DNA from: an uncultured Oscillospiraceae bacterium | Lineage (GTDB): Bacteria; Bacillota; Clostridia; Oscillospirales; Oscillospiraceae | DNA: 9,420 bases | NCBI GenBank assembly: GCA_904398675.1 | Contig: CAJFPI010000246.1 | Span: 1 to 9,420 of the forward strand | Direction of reading: 5' to 3' | Shown: in pieces, positions 1 through 5,856 of the stretch | Numbering within the stretch: position 1 is the first letter of the stretch | Layout of the letters: each line of letters opens with the position of its first letter | Notes under the pieces: model-generated | What the model saw: only the letters and a program-made list of their open reading frames with translations | Told to the model about the DNA's origin: nothing | Database searches by the model: none | Program-made: the position numbers and the translations under genes

Positions 1-384
1 GAGGCGGTGGATCTCGTCCACAAAGAGGATGTCGTTCTCGTTCAAATTGGTCAGCAGTGCCGCCAGATCCCCCGCCTTTTCAATGGCGGGGCCGGAGGTG
101 ATCCGGATATTGACCCCCATCTCGTTGGCAATGATGCCGGAGAGGGTGGTCTTGCCCAGGCCCGGCGGGCCGTGGAGCAGGACGTGGTCCAGGGGCTCAT
201 GGCGCATCTTGGCCGCCTGGATGAACACCTCCAGGTTGCCCTTGGCCTTCTCCTGGCCGATGTACTCCCGCAGGGTTTTGGGGCGCAGGGAGTACTCCCC
301 CTCGTCCTCCGGCGTCAGGGAGGTGGTAACAAGGGGCTCGTTGAACTCGTTTTCAAATTCTGTGTTGGAAAAATCAATTGCCAT
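1..384 (-). CDS. ruvB: RuvB, Holliday junction branch-migration ATPase (N-terminal 128 residues, cut by window edge)
   Basis: RuvB is the hexameric AAA+ motor that, loaded by RuvA, drives branch migration of Holliday junctions during recombination and repair in the cytoplasm. The visible 128 residues hold the family's N-terminal part: the LRPKTLREYIGQ segment (about 33-44), a Walker A loop HGPPGLGKTT (71-80), the ITSGPAIEKAGDLA block (95-108) and a Walker B VDEIH (122-126). The rest, including sensor and winged-helix domains, lies beyond position 1. The ATG at 382-384 is preceded by an AGGAAGTGA ribosome site with about 6-8 nt spacing. It is the last visible gene of the ruv transcription unit, 26 bp after the zinc-ribbon membrane protein gene, and is probably translated from the ruvC promoter transcript. 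Identity is clear from the motifs. Confidence 0.97.
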   Translation of the reverse strand, partial: MAIDFSNTEFENEFNEPLVTTSLTPEDEGEYSLRPKTLREYIGQEKAKGNLEVFIQAAKMRHEPLDHVLLHGPPGLGKTTLSGIIANEMGVNIRITSGPAIEKAGDLAALLTNLNENDILFVDEIHRL

Positions 385-410
385 GGGTTCACTTCCTGTT
401 TTTGGCCGGG

Positions 411-692
411 TCAGTCCTCCCGGCTGAAATCAATATATTCCCCGCAGTCAGGACAACGCCCGCTCCAAAACTCCAGGCGAGAACTGCCGCAGGCGGGGCA
501 GCGGAAAAAGAGCATGTGGCCAGCTCCGTCCAACAGCAGCAGCACCGCTGCCAGAATGAGCGCGCCGCCCCAGACAGAACCCCACAGCCCCATGCCCAGA
601 TAGAGCAGGACCAGGAGGGCCCCTGTCCCCAAGATGCCAAAATGGAGCTTCCGCCACCGGGCGGGGGTGATGCGCTCTCTCAATTTTCTCAT
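411..692 (-). CDS. Small membrane protein with C-terminal zinc ribbon, function unknown
   Basis: A 93-residue protein that I do not recognise as a named family. A basic N-terminus (MRKLRERITPARWRK) is followed by two hydrophobic, probably membrane-spanning segments (about 18-36 and 39-62). The tail carries two CPxCG knuckles (CPACG at 65-69, CPDCG at 80-84), the pattern of a small zinc ribbon, here with a 12-residue spacing. The charge distribution suggests that the basic end faces the cytoplasm; if both segments span, the ribbon is cytoplasmic too. The ATG at 690-692 follows GAGGGAGA with suitable spacing. It is separated by 33 bp from the gene before it and 26 bp from ruvB, so it is almost certainly cotranscribed with the ruv genes. 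A role in recombination cannot be inferred from position alone. Confidence 0.8.
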   Translation of the reverse strand: MRKLRERITPARWRKLHFGILGTGALLVLLYLGMGLWGSVWGGALILAAVLLLLDGAGHMLFFRCPACGSSRLEFWSGRCPDCGEYIDFSRED

Positions 693-725
693 GGCACAGT
701 CTCCCTCTATCAGCGCGAAACGCCG

Positions 726-1028
726 TCAGGCAACCGTGATGCGCACCGCGAAGGAGAATAAAATCTCCAGCGCCGCCACGATCCGGATGAAGGCCCGGCA
801 TTTCTCCGGGCTCCAGGCCCGCTTGTGCGTTGTCTCCCACTCCAGGCTTTCCGGGTACACCGGGTAGAGGAGCAGGGTGATCCCCACCCCGGCCCGGACC
901 AGGCTCCCGAAGTACCAGGGGGCGTGGAGCACCCAGGCGTCCAGAAGGGATGCGGCAAAGGCCACGCCCATCCAGAACCAGAACACCCGCCAGAAAGTCC
1001 AGTAGTCCCTGGTCAGAAATTTTCCCAT
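726..1028 (-). CDS. Small integral membrane protein, function unknown
   Basis: A 100-residue protein rich in aromatic residues with about three hydrophobic stretches (about 11-34, 40-57 and 80-98) and a short polar loop in between (about 59-78, containing TTHKRAWSPEKC). No family is recognised and no catalytic motif is visible. The ATG at 1026-1028 has a GAGAGGGGGA ribosome site a few bases upstream, which supports translation. It lies 36 bp after the DUF3784 gene and 33 bp before the zinc-ribbon protein gene, all on the same strand inside the ruv operon. The TTHKRAW..EKCR loop resembles the SdpI/YhfC-like style of small membrane proteins only loosely; I would not assign it. Confidence 0.75.
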   Translation of the reverse strand: MGKFLTRDYWTFWRVFWFWMGVAFAASLLDAWVLHAPWYFGSLVRAGVGITLLLYPVYPESLEWETTHKRAWSPEKCRAFIRIVAALEILFSFAVRITVA

Positions 1029-1064
1029 AGCGTCCCCCTCTCTCAGAATTTCTTTATTATTTCT

Positions 1065-1379
1065 TTATTTCTTTTGGAACCGCCTGCCGGTGTTGGCGTA
1101 GACCACGCCGCCGAAAATGACTGTCAGAAACAGCCCGAGGCCCAGGTAGTAGATCCACAGCCGATCCAGCAGCGTTCCCAGGGCAACCAGTGCCCAGCAT
1201 CCCGCCATGGCGAACATCAGCCTGCCCATAAACCGGCACAAGGCCTTCTCGTCATATTTTGCCTTCTCCTCCTTGGAGGCAGTGTTGTATCCGGCAATGA
1301 GGAAAGCTCCTTTCCCCCTGAAAAACACCAGCCCCAGCACTACAAGCAGAACCGTTACGCCCAGATGGACCAGGAACAT
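1065..1379 (-). CDS. DUF3784 family small membrane protein
   Basis: A 104-residue protein with three predicted membrane segments (about 4-20, 52-71, 75-95). Between the first two lies the hallmark stretch of the DUF3784 family: RGKGAFLIAGYNT (21-33) followed by SKEEKAKYDEKALCRF (35-50). The family is common in Firmicutes and its function is not known. The ATG at 1377-1379 is preceded by GAGAGGAGGGCG, a near-ideal ribosome site. It starts 13 bp after the stop of the 54-residue gene, so tight coupling within the operon is likely. An AT-rich, imperfectly repeated stretch surrounds its stop codon (about 1048-1076) but no terminator hairpin is present. Confidence 0.85.
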   Translation of the reverse strand: MFLVHLGVTVLLVVLGLVFFRGKGAFLIAGYNTASKEEKAKYDEKALCRFMGRLMFAMAGCWALVALGTLLDRLWIYYLGLGLFLTVIFGGVVYANTGRRFQKK

Positions 1380-1392
1380 ATGCGCCCTCCTC

Positions 1393-1557
1393 TCAATAGC
1401 GAAGGATGAAATAGATCACATACACCCAGCTGAGAAGGCCGTGGATAACAGCCCAGAACACCGAGTGCCAGTTGGTGTAGGAGATCACCATGGCAAGGCA
1501 GGTGCCGAAGGTAATGCCGCTTTTGATGACAGTTTTGGATGTGCTGCTCTTCTCCAA
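1393..1557 (-). CDS. Small (54 aa) hydrophobic protein, probable membrane protein
   Basis: A very short gene directly downstream of ruvA. I chose the TTG at 1555-1557 because an AGGGGGAAG ribosome site sits 7 nt before it; the frame is open to an upstream TTG at 1591-1593, but that has no ribosome site and would make a Gly/Arg-rich extension. The protein has a polar N-terminus, then KSGITFGTCLAMVISY (12-27), the conserved-looking NWHS (29-32) and a hydrophobic tail with HGLLSWVYVIYF (39-50), i.e. one or two membrane segments. I have the impression of a widespread unnamed Firmicute small-protein family, but cannot name it. Gaps of 38 bp to ruvA and 13 bp to the DUF3784 gene place it in the ruv operon. 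Confidence 0.7.
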   Translation of the reverse strand: MEKSSTSKTVIKSGITFGTCLAMVISYTNWHSVFWAVIHGLLSWVYVIYFILRY

Positions 1558-1595
1558 AGTTCTTCCCCCTTTTCCGCCCGGTCTGCCCGACAAGC

Positions 1596-2195
1596 TTATT
1601 TTACCATCTTCTTCAGGGCCTGGCGGATGACCTCCTCCAGCGGAAACTCCAGATCCACCCCCTTCAGGGCCACGTTGATCTCCCCCTGGCTGTACCCCAG
1701 CACCGCCAGGGCGGCGCTGGCCTCGGAGAGCTTGTTGTCGGGAATGATGGTGACCGCGGCGCCCAGCTCCGCCCCGCCGGCGGAGAGGGTCTGCCCCTTG
1801 CTGAGCTTATCCTTCAGCTCCAAAATCACCCGCTGGGCGATCTTTTTCCCAATGCCCTGGGCGCAGGTGAGGGCCTTTTCATCGCCGGTGATGATGCTGA
1901 GGGCGAGATTGGCCGGCGTGGAGGCGGAGAGGATGCTCAGCGCCGCCTTGGGACCCACGCCGCTGACGGAGATCAGCTGCTGAAAAAGGGTCCGCTCCTC
2001 CTGGGTGCCAAAGCCGTAGAGCTCCAGAACCCCCTCCCGGGCGTTCAGGTAGGTGAAGAGCTTGGCCCGCTCCCCCTTTTTCAGGGAGGCGATGGTATAG
2101 GTGGTGGTGCGGCAGGCAAAGCCTACGCCGCCGCAGTCGATCACAGCAAGGTAGGGCTCCACATGGTCCACCGTGCCGCTGAGATAGTCAAACAT
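1596..2195 (-). CDS. ruvA: RuvA, Holliday junction DNA-binding subunit
   Basis: RuvA binds four-way junctions as a tetramer, holds them square-planar and loads RuvB hexamers for branch migration. The protein is 199 residues, the normal length. It shows the N-terminal OB-fold start MFDYLSGTV (1-9), two helix-hairpin-helix motifs (SGVGPKAA at 78-85; QGIGKKIAQRV at 113-123), a variable linker rich in Gly/Ala (about 133-150) and the C-terminal RuvB-binding domain III (about 155-199, with EASAALAVLGYS). The ATG at 2193-2195 follows GAGGTAACGCT; an in-frame upstream extension was set aside because it overlaps the end of ruvC and has a poorer site. It begins 4 bp after the ruvC stop, indicating translational coupling. 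Confidence 0.97.
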   Translation of the reverse strand: MFDYLSGTVDHVEPYLAVIDCGGVGFACRTTTYTIASLKKGERAKLFTYLNAREGVLELYGFGTQEERTLFQQLISVSGVGPKAALSILSASTPANLALSIITGDEKALTCAQGIGKKIAQRVILELKDKLSKGQTLSAGGAELGAAVTIIPDNKLSEASAALAVLGYSQGEINVALKGVDLEFPLEEVIRQALKKMVK

Positions 2196-2199
2196 AGCG

Positions 2200-2721
2200 T
2201 TACCTCGTGTCGTATTTTTTCGGATCGAAAATCCGATCGGTGTTGAGGAGAGACGTTGCGGCCCGGGCATGGCACAGGGCCAGGGCCAGGGCGTCGGCGG
2301 CGTCGTCGGGCCGGGGGATCTCCTTCATCCGGAGCAGGCGCTGGGTCATCAGCATCACCTGCCGCTTTTCCGCCTTGCCATAGCCCACCACCGCCTGCTT
2401 GACCTGCATGGGGGTGTACTCATACACCGGCACCCCCGCCCGCTCCAGCTCCAGTAAAATGACGCCCCGGCCGTGGGCCACGGCGATGCCGGTGGTGATG
2501 TTCTTGGAAAAGAACAGCTCCTCTACCGCCGCCTCGTCAGGCCGCAGCTGGCTCAAAAGCGCCGACATGTCCTGGGAGACCTGCCACAGGCGGCTGGAGA
2601 GGGGGATCCCCGCCGGGGTGGTAATGACCCCGTAGCGCAGCAGGGTCTGGCGTCCCCGGTCCGCCTCCACCAGGCCAAAGCCGATGGTAGCCACGCCGGG
2701 GTCGATCCCCAGAATCCGCAT
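2200..2721 (-). CDS. ruvC: RuvC, Holliday junction resolvase (crossover junction endodeoxyribonuclease)
   Basis: RuvC is the dimeric, metal-dependent endonuclease that cuts Holliday junctions symmetrically after RuvAB-driven migration. The 173-residue protein has the RNase H-like fold signatures: GIDPG (5-9) with catalytic Asp7, VEELFF (66-71) with the catalytic Glu67, and the C-terminal DDAADALA (139-146) with Asp140 and Asp143. The K-rich segment VVGYGKAEKRQV (111-122) is also typical. The ATG at 2719-2721 is preceded by GGGAGGTGA, a strong ribosome site. It is the first gene of the ruv operon, with a promoter about 30-60 bp upstream. All catalytic acids are present, so the enzyme should be active. 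Confidence 0.97.
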   Translation of the reverse strand: MRILGIDPGVATIGFGLVEADRGRQTLLRYGVITTPAGIPLSSRLWQVSQDMSALLSQLRPDEAAVEELFFSKNITTGIAVAHGRGVILLELERAGVPVYEYTPMQVKQAVVGYGKAEKRQVMLMTQRLLRMKEIPRPDDAADALALALCHARAATSLLNTDRIFDPKKYDTR

Positions 2722-2751
2722 CGGCGTTCACCTCCCGTTTTTATCATTTCT

Positions 2752-2780
2752 ATTTTAGCAGATGGGCAGGGAAAAGGCAA
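2752..2780 (-). promoter_or_regulatory. Sigma-A type promoter of the ruv operon
   Basis: Read on the minus strand, TTGCCT (2775-2780, 4 of 6 to consensus) and TAAAAT (2752-2757, 5 of 6) are separated by exactly 17 bp. Transcription would start near 2745, leaving a short leader with the GGGAGGTGA ribosome site of ruvC. No LexA/DinR-type box was recognised here by eye, so SOS control of this operon is not evident. Confidence 0.65.
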
Positions 2781-2885
2781 CTGTTACCGCGGCTTATGCC
2801 GCCGGACGCCCGGGCTGTTTTGCGTCCCGCAGGAGAAAATTGCAGAAGAAACCCCTTTTTTCGTCAAAGTGACCTGGATTTATGC

Positions 2886-2914
2886 TTGCACATTGGGAAC
2901 AAATCCGATATAAT
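2886..2914 (+). promoter_or_regulatory. Promoter of the ornithine cyclodeaminase-like gene
   Basis: TTGCAC (2886-2891) and a perfect TATAAT (2909-2914) with a 17-bp spacer. The expected start near 2920 gives a leader of about 110 nt. It diverges from the ruvC promoter; the two -35 elements are roughly 105 bp apart. Between them lie two hairpin-forming stretches (GCGGC/GCCGC at 2789-2802 and GGACGC/GCGTCC at 2804-2827) that could be operator or spacer DNA. Confidence 0.65.
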
Positions 2915-2931
2915 AGAAAAACAGCTGTGTA

Positions 2932-3002
2932 CGCTGCGGGTGGTTTTCCCGCTGCGCCAAATGGTTTTTCCGCCCCGCCGTCTTGCTGCAAGTCTGCCGG
3001 GG
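2932..3002 (+). promoter_or_regulatory. Two hairpins in the 5' leader of the ornithine cyclodeaminase-like gene
   Basis: First hairpin: GCGGG (2936-2940) pairs with CCCGC (2948-2952) over a 7-nt loop, extended beyond a T-T mismatch by CGC (2932-2934) with GCG (2954-2956). Second: CTTGC (2982-2986) pairs with GCAAG (2988-2992), enclosed by CCCCG (2973-2977) with CGGGG (2998-3002). Neither is followed directly by a T run, so neither is an obvious terminator. They end about 16 nt before the ribosome site. I match them to no known riboswitch. Confidence 0.4.
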
Positions 3003-3031
3003 TGAATTTCTGTAGATAGAGGATGTCCGCT

Positions 3032-4129
3032 ATGTCTTTTGTTCTGCCTGCCTACATACCGCCTGATTTTACCCAGCCCCAGTTTGTCCGCGCGCCGGAC
3101 GCCGCTGTGGTATCCGTGGAACGGGACGGCGTGGCCCCTGATCACTTTCACAGCACCTCCATGTTCCCGGAGTACTTTAAGCTGGGCGGCCGGTGGGTGC
3201 TGGCTGAGGAGACAAGGATGGACTGCTGCGTGGTGGTTCGTGAGGACGGCCGGCTGGACGTGGTGGAAAACCGGCGGCTGATCCGGGGGGACCGGGTGAT
3301 CGTAGGCCGCAGCGATGACGGCTCCCAGGGCATCTACCTCCACGCCACCGGGTTCCAGCAGGCGGAGGAGTCAGGCGACTCCTTTGTGTTCCGTGGAAAC
3401 CGCTCCCGGGAGACCGCCTTCTCCCGGGATTATGACCGTCTCTACGAGCTTCTGCGCTACGAGCGCTCCAACGGCGGGAGGATCCTCTGGGTCATGGGTC
3501 CGGCCTTTGCCTTCGACTGCGACGCCCGCCGGGCCATGCAGCGCTTGGTGGAAAATGGATTTGTTCAGGGGCTGATGGCCGGAAACGCCCTGGCTACCCA
3601 CGATCTGGAGGCCAGCCTGATGGGGACGGCCCTGGGCCAGGATATCTATACGCAGAAAACCTGTCCCGGCGGGCATTACCACCACCTGGATGTGATCAAT
3701 CTGGTCCGCCGCAGCGGCTCCATTCCCCAGTTTGTGGAGGACCACAAAATCAGCGACGGCATCATGTACAGTGTGGTCAAGCACCACGTTCCCTTTGTTC
3801 TGGCCGGTTCCATCCGGGATGACGGCCCTCTTCCGGAAGTCATCAGCGATGTATACGCCGCCCAGGACGCCATGCGCTCCCTGGTGCGGGAGGCTACCAC
3901 CATCATCTGCCTGGCTACCCAGCTCCACACCATTGCCACCGGCAACATGACCCCCTCCTTCCGGAAGGTGGGGGACGTAATCCGTCCGCTGTATCTCTAC
4001 ACGGTGGACATCTCAGAGTTTGTGGTCAACAAGCTGGCGGACCGTGGCAGTCTCAGCGCCCTGTCCTTTGTGACAAACGCCCAGGACTTCATCGTCCATG
4101 TGGCCAACAATGTCTGCAAGGACGCATAA
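3032..4129 (+). CDS. Ornithine cyclodeaminase-like protein, TIGR00300 / LOR-SDH conserved-region family
   Basis: A 365-residue stand-alone member of the family that forms the C-terminal half of cyanobacterial AgrE/ArgZ and the archaeal-type ornithine cyclodeaminases, which convert L-ornithine to L-proline and ammonia with NAD as cofactor. An N-terminal LOR/SDH-type domain (about 10-110) is followed by a nucleotide-binding region: GPAFAFD (156-162), AGNALATHD (183-191), GHYHHL (214-219), AGSIRDDGPLP (258-268), ATGNMTPS (302-309) and KLADRGS (334-340), all hallmarks of the family. I chose the ATG at 3032 because AGAGG (3018-3022) lies 9 nt before it; the ATG at 3023 abuts that site. It is a single-gene unit with its own promoter and terminator. 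No arginine or proline gene is adjacent, so the substrate is inferred from family only; it is unrelated to the mu-crystallin type OCD. Confidence 0.82.
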   Translation: MSFVLPAYIPPDFTQPQFVRAPDAAVVSVERDGVAPDHFHSTSMFPEYFKLGGRWVLAEETRMDCCVVVREDGRLDVVENRRLIRGDRVIVGRSDDGSQGIYLHATGFQQAEESGDSFVFRGNRSRETAFSRDYDRLYELLRYERSNGGRILWVMGPAFAFDCDARRAMQRLVENGFVQGLMAGNALATHDLEASLMGTALGQDIYTQKTCPGGHYHHLDVINLVRRSGSIPQFVEDHKISDGIMYSVVKHHVPFVLAGSIRDDGPLPEVISDVYAAQDAMRSLVREATTIICLATQLHTIATGNMTPSFRKVGDVIRPLYLYTVDISEFVVNKLADRGSLSALSFVTNAQDFIVHVANNVCKDA

Positions 4130-4139
4130 AGCCAATTTA

Positions 4140-4173
4140 CGGCGGCAGGGAAAAGTCCCTGCCGCCGCTTTTT
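4140..4173 (+). terminator. Intrinsic terminator of the ornithine cyclodeaminase-like gene
   Basis: A perfect 12-bp GC-rich stem (4140-4151 with 4156-4167), loop AAAG, then C and five T (4169-4173). It starts 10 bp after the stop codon. It lies between convergent genes; on the minus strand the hairpin is not followed by a T run, so it stops mainly plus-strand transcription. Confidence 0.93.
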
Positions 4174-4198
4174 CCCGCCTGGGCCGCCTCGCCCAGCA

Positions 4199-5245
4199 CT
4201 ATTTCCACAGGTGGAGGAATCCCCCGTCCTGCAGCTGCTTGACAAACAGCAGCAAAATGGGAAACAGGATCATGCCTCCTACGCCGAAGAGGCAAAAGCC
4301 GAGATACATGGCCAGGAGTGCCGTCAGAGGCGGAAGGCCCGCCTGGGCGGCCATCACCCGGGGCTCCAGCAGATTTCTCACCAGCATGATAATGGCATAC
4401 AGCGCCAGCAGCGCCACTCCCCGCGGCACCGTCCCCAGCAGCAGGTGGTAGAGCCCCCAGGGCACCAGCACCGTCCCTGTCCCCAGCACCGGCAGCGCGT
4501 CAATGACGGCGATGAGCACCGCTGCCAGCAGAGCATAGTCCAGGCCCATGTACCAGAACCCCAGGAGGAGCAGCAGAAAGGTGACAAAGCACAGAAAGCT
4601 CTCCGCCTTCAGCCACTTCCAAAAGGTGCTGCGCAGGCTGCGTGTGATCCCCCGTCCGGCCTGCTGCCAGCGCTGCGGGATCTGCCGCCGGATAAAGGCC
4701 AGGATCTCCGGATAGGAGAGCGCCACAAAGTAGATGGCCAGGACAGTGGTAAAGAGGAAGAGGCTGATCTGGGGCAGCGCCCCCACCAGCGACGCCCCCC
4801 AGCCCAGCGCGGCCGTGGACAACTCCCCGGCCAGGGACACCCCCTCCTCCGCGATCCGGTGCAGGGTGCTGTCCAGCCAGCTGCGGATCTCCGCCGGGCA
4901 GGCGTTATAAAACCCCTCGTAGCGCTGGGCCAGCTGGTCCACCAGCGCCGGGATCCCCTCCAGCATCTCCGGCAGGCGCTCCAAAAGGCCCCCCGCCTCC
5001 GCCAGCAGTTTCCAGACCAGAAGGCCCAGCAGCCCCAGTACCGCTCCCAGCACCAGCGTCACCATGGCGGCCGCCGCAAATTTCCGCTGAAACCCCAGCC
5101 GCCGCTGGCACCACAGCACCCACGGTTCCATCAAAACCGCTGCGCTCAGGGCGATAAGAAAGGGCAGCAGCGGCAGGAAAAGATACCGCAGTCCCAGGTA
5201 AATCCCCAGCGCCAGCAGCAGCACCTTCCACCATTTGTTGTGCAA
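4199..5245 (-). CDS. ytvI: AI-2E family permease, YtvI-like sporulation membrane protein
   Basis: A 348-residue polytopic membrane protein of the AI-2E/UPF0118 transporter family. Hydrophobic segments lie near 8-39, 58-82, 150-175, 215-232, 237-270, 275-290 and 305-336, with a long extracytoplasmic-type amphipathic loop at about 83-148. The family motifs IDALPVLGTG (248-257) and RNLLEPRV (290-297) are present. The DALPVLGTGTVLVPW form and the length match the sporulation protein YtvI (TIGR02872) rather than generic AI-2E exporters; the transported substrate is not known. The start is a TTG at 5243-5245 with GGAGAGGAGG about 10 nt upstream; no ATG fits. It is convergent to the ornithine cyclodeaminase-like gene and divergent from the ACT-hom-lysC operon, sharing a 120-bp intergenic region. 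No sporulation-sigma promoter could be made out by eye. Confidence 0.85.
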   Translation of the reverse strand: MHNKWWKVLLLALGIYLGLRYLFLPLLPFLIALSAAVLMEPWVLWCQRRLGFQRKFAAAAMVTLVLGAVLGLLGLLVWKLLAEAGGLLERLPEMLEGIPALVDQLAQRYEGFYNACPAEIRSWLDSTLHRIAEEGVSLAGELSTAALGWGASLVGALPQISLFLFTTVLAIYFVALSYPEILAFIRRQIPQRWQQAGRGITRSLRSTFWKWLKAESFLCFVTFLLLLLGFWYMGLDYALLAAVLIAVIDALPVLGTGTVLVPWGLYHLLLGTVPRGVALLALYAIIMLVRNLLEPRVMAAQAGLPPLTALLAMYLGFCLFGVGGMILFPILLLFVKQLQDGGFLHLWK

Positions 5246-5295
5246 TCTGAACGATCCTCCTCTCCGGATCCGGCAAAAACTGTCACTTTTTACAA

Positions 5296-5324
5296 TTGCG
5301 ACTGGTGGACACTTGTGCTACACT
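5296..5324 (+). promoter_or_regulatory. Promoter of the ACT-hom-lysC operon
   Basis: TTGCGA (5296-5301, 4 of 6) and TACACT (5319-5324, 4 of 6) with a 17-bp spacer. The expected start near 5331 leaves a leader of about 35 nt containing the AGGAGG ribosome site (5351-5356). The direct repeat and dyad described separately overlap the spacer, the -10 and the start site, so this promoter looks repressible. The leader is too short for a lysine riboswitch or T-box. Confidence 0.5.
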
Positions 5325-5335
5325 GGTAGACACAA
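5301..5335 (+). repeat. 12-bp direct repeat and interrupted dyad over the ACT-hom-lysC promoter (candidate operator)
   Basis: ACTGGTGGACAC (5301-5312) recurs as ACTGGTAGACAC (5322-5333), 11 of 12 identical and 21 bp apart, i.e. two helical turns, on the same DNA face. The second copy is also the right half of a dyad: TTGTG-CTAC (5313-5321), spacer ACTG, then GTAG (5326-5329), one extra A, and CACAA (5331-5335). Repeats in this place, over the spacer and -10, are typical of a repressor site. The binding protein is not known. Confidence 0.5.
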
Positions 5336-5365
5336 AGGACAACTGCCCACAGGAGGTGTACAGTC

Positions 5366-5806
5366 TTGAGTGGGAAAACCAAGTTTTATATTGTTGCGGC
5401 AGACGCGCTGCCGGAGATCTTCATCAAGGTAGCCGAGGCCAAGCGCATGCTGCAGACCGGCGAATGCGCCACTGTCGGCGGCGCCACCCGGGAGGTGGGC
5501 ATCAGCCGCAGCGCCTTTTATAAATATAAGGACGCCGTTCAGCCCTTCAACAACATGAAGGCCGGACGCATCATCACGTTCTACGCCATGCTGAAGGACA
5601 ATCCGGGGGTGTTGAGCAATATCCTCTCTATTTTTGCCTCTTCTGGCGCGAATATTCTCACCATCAACCAAAGTATCCCCACGAATGGCTGCGCGGCCGT
5701 CACCATCTCGGCGGAGACCTCCGACATGGAGAGCTCCCTGGAGGATCTGATGGGACGGGTCTCTGCCGCGGCCGGGGTGGTCAAATTTGAAATCTTAGCC
5801 GGCTGA
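5366..5806 (+). CDS. ACT domain-containing protein, PheB/UPF0735 family
   Basis: A 146-residue protein with two parts. Residues about 1-62 contain KFYIVAADALPEIFIKV and a helix-turn-helix-like stretch (about 33-56, with TVGGATREVGISRSAFYKYKD). Residues about 69-145 form an ACT domain with the ligand-loop motif KDNPGVLSNIL (77-87) and the following strand ANILTINQSIP (95-105); such domains bind small ligands, mostly amino acids. The architecture matches PheB (YszB) of Bacillus, whose exact role is not settled. The start is a TTG at 5366 with AGGAGG 9 nt upstream; no ATG is available nearby. It is the first gene of an operon with hom 50 bp downstream and lysC, which suggests a role in sensing an aspartate-family amino acid, either on DNA or on Hom. 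That role is inference. Confidence 0.88.
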   Translation: MSGKTKFYIVAADALPEIFIKVAEAKRMLQTGECATVGGATREVGISRSAFYKYKDAVQPFNNMKAGRIITFYAMLKDNPGVLSNILSIFASSGANILTINQSIPTNGCAAVTISAETSDMESSLEDLMGRVSAAAGVVKFEILAG

Positions 5807-5856
5807 CGGCCATATCGTGCCGCAAAAGTCGATTGGAAGGAAGGAGCAGAAGAGAA

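Noticed and set aside
1048..1076. AT-rich repeated stretch at the end of the DUF3784 gene as a terminator
   Set aside because: It has T/A runs but no GC-rich hairpin before them; the ribosome site of the next gene follows at once.
4211..5329. Long plus-strand open frame opposite the YtvI-like gene
   Set aside because: Gln/Arg/His-rich product with no domain; it runs through the divergent promoter region and is the shadow of the permease gene.
5325..5365. Lysine riboswitch or T-box before the ACT-hom-lysC operon
   Set aside because: The leader after the predicted start is only about 35 nt, far too short, and no T-box or lysine-element motif is present.
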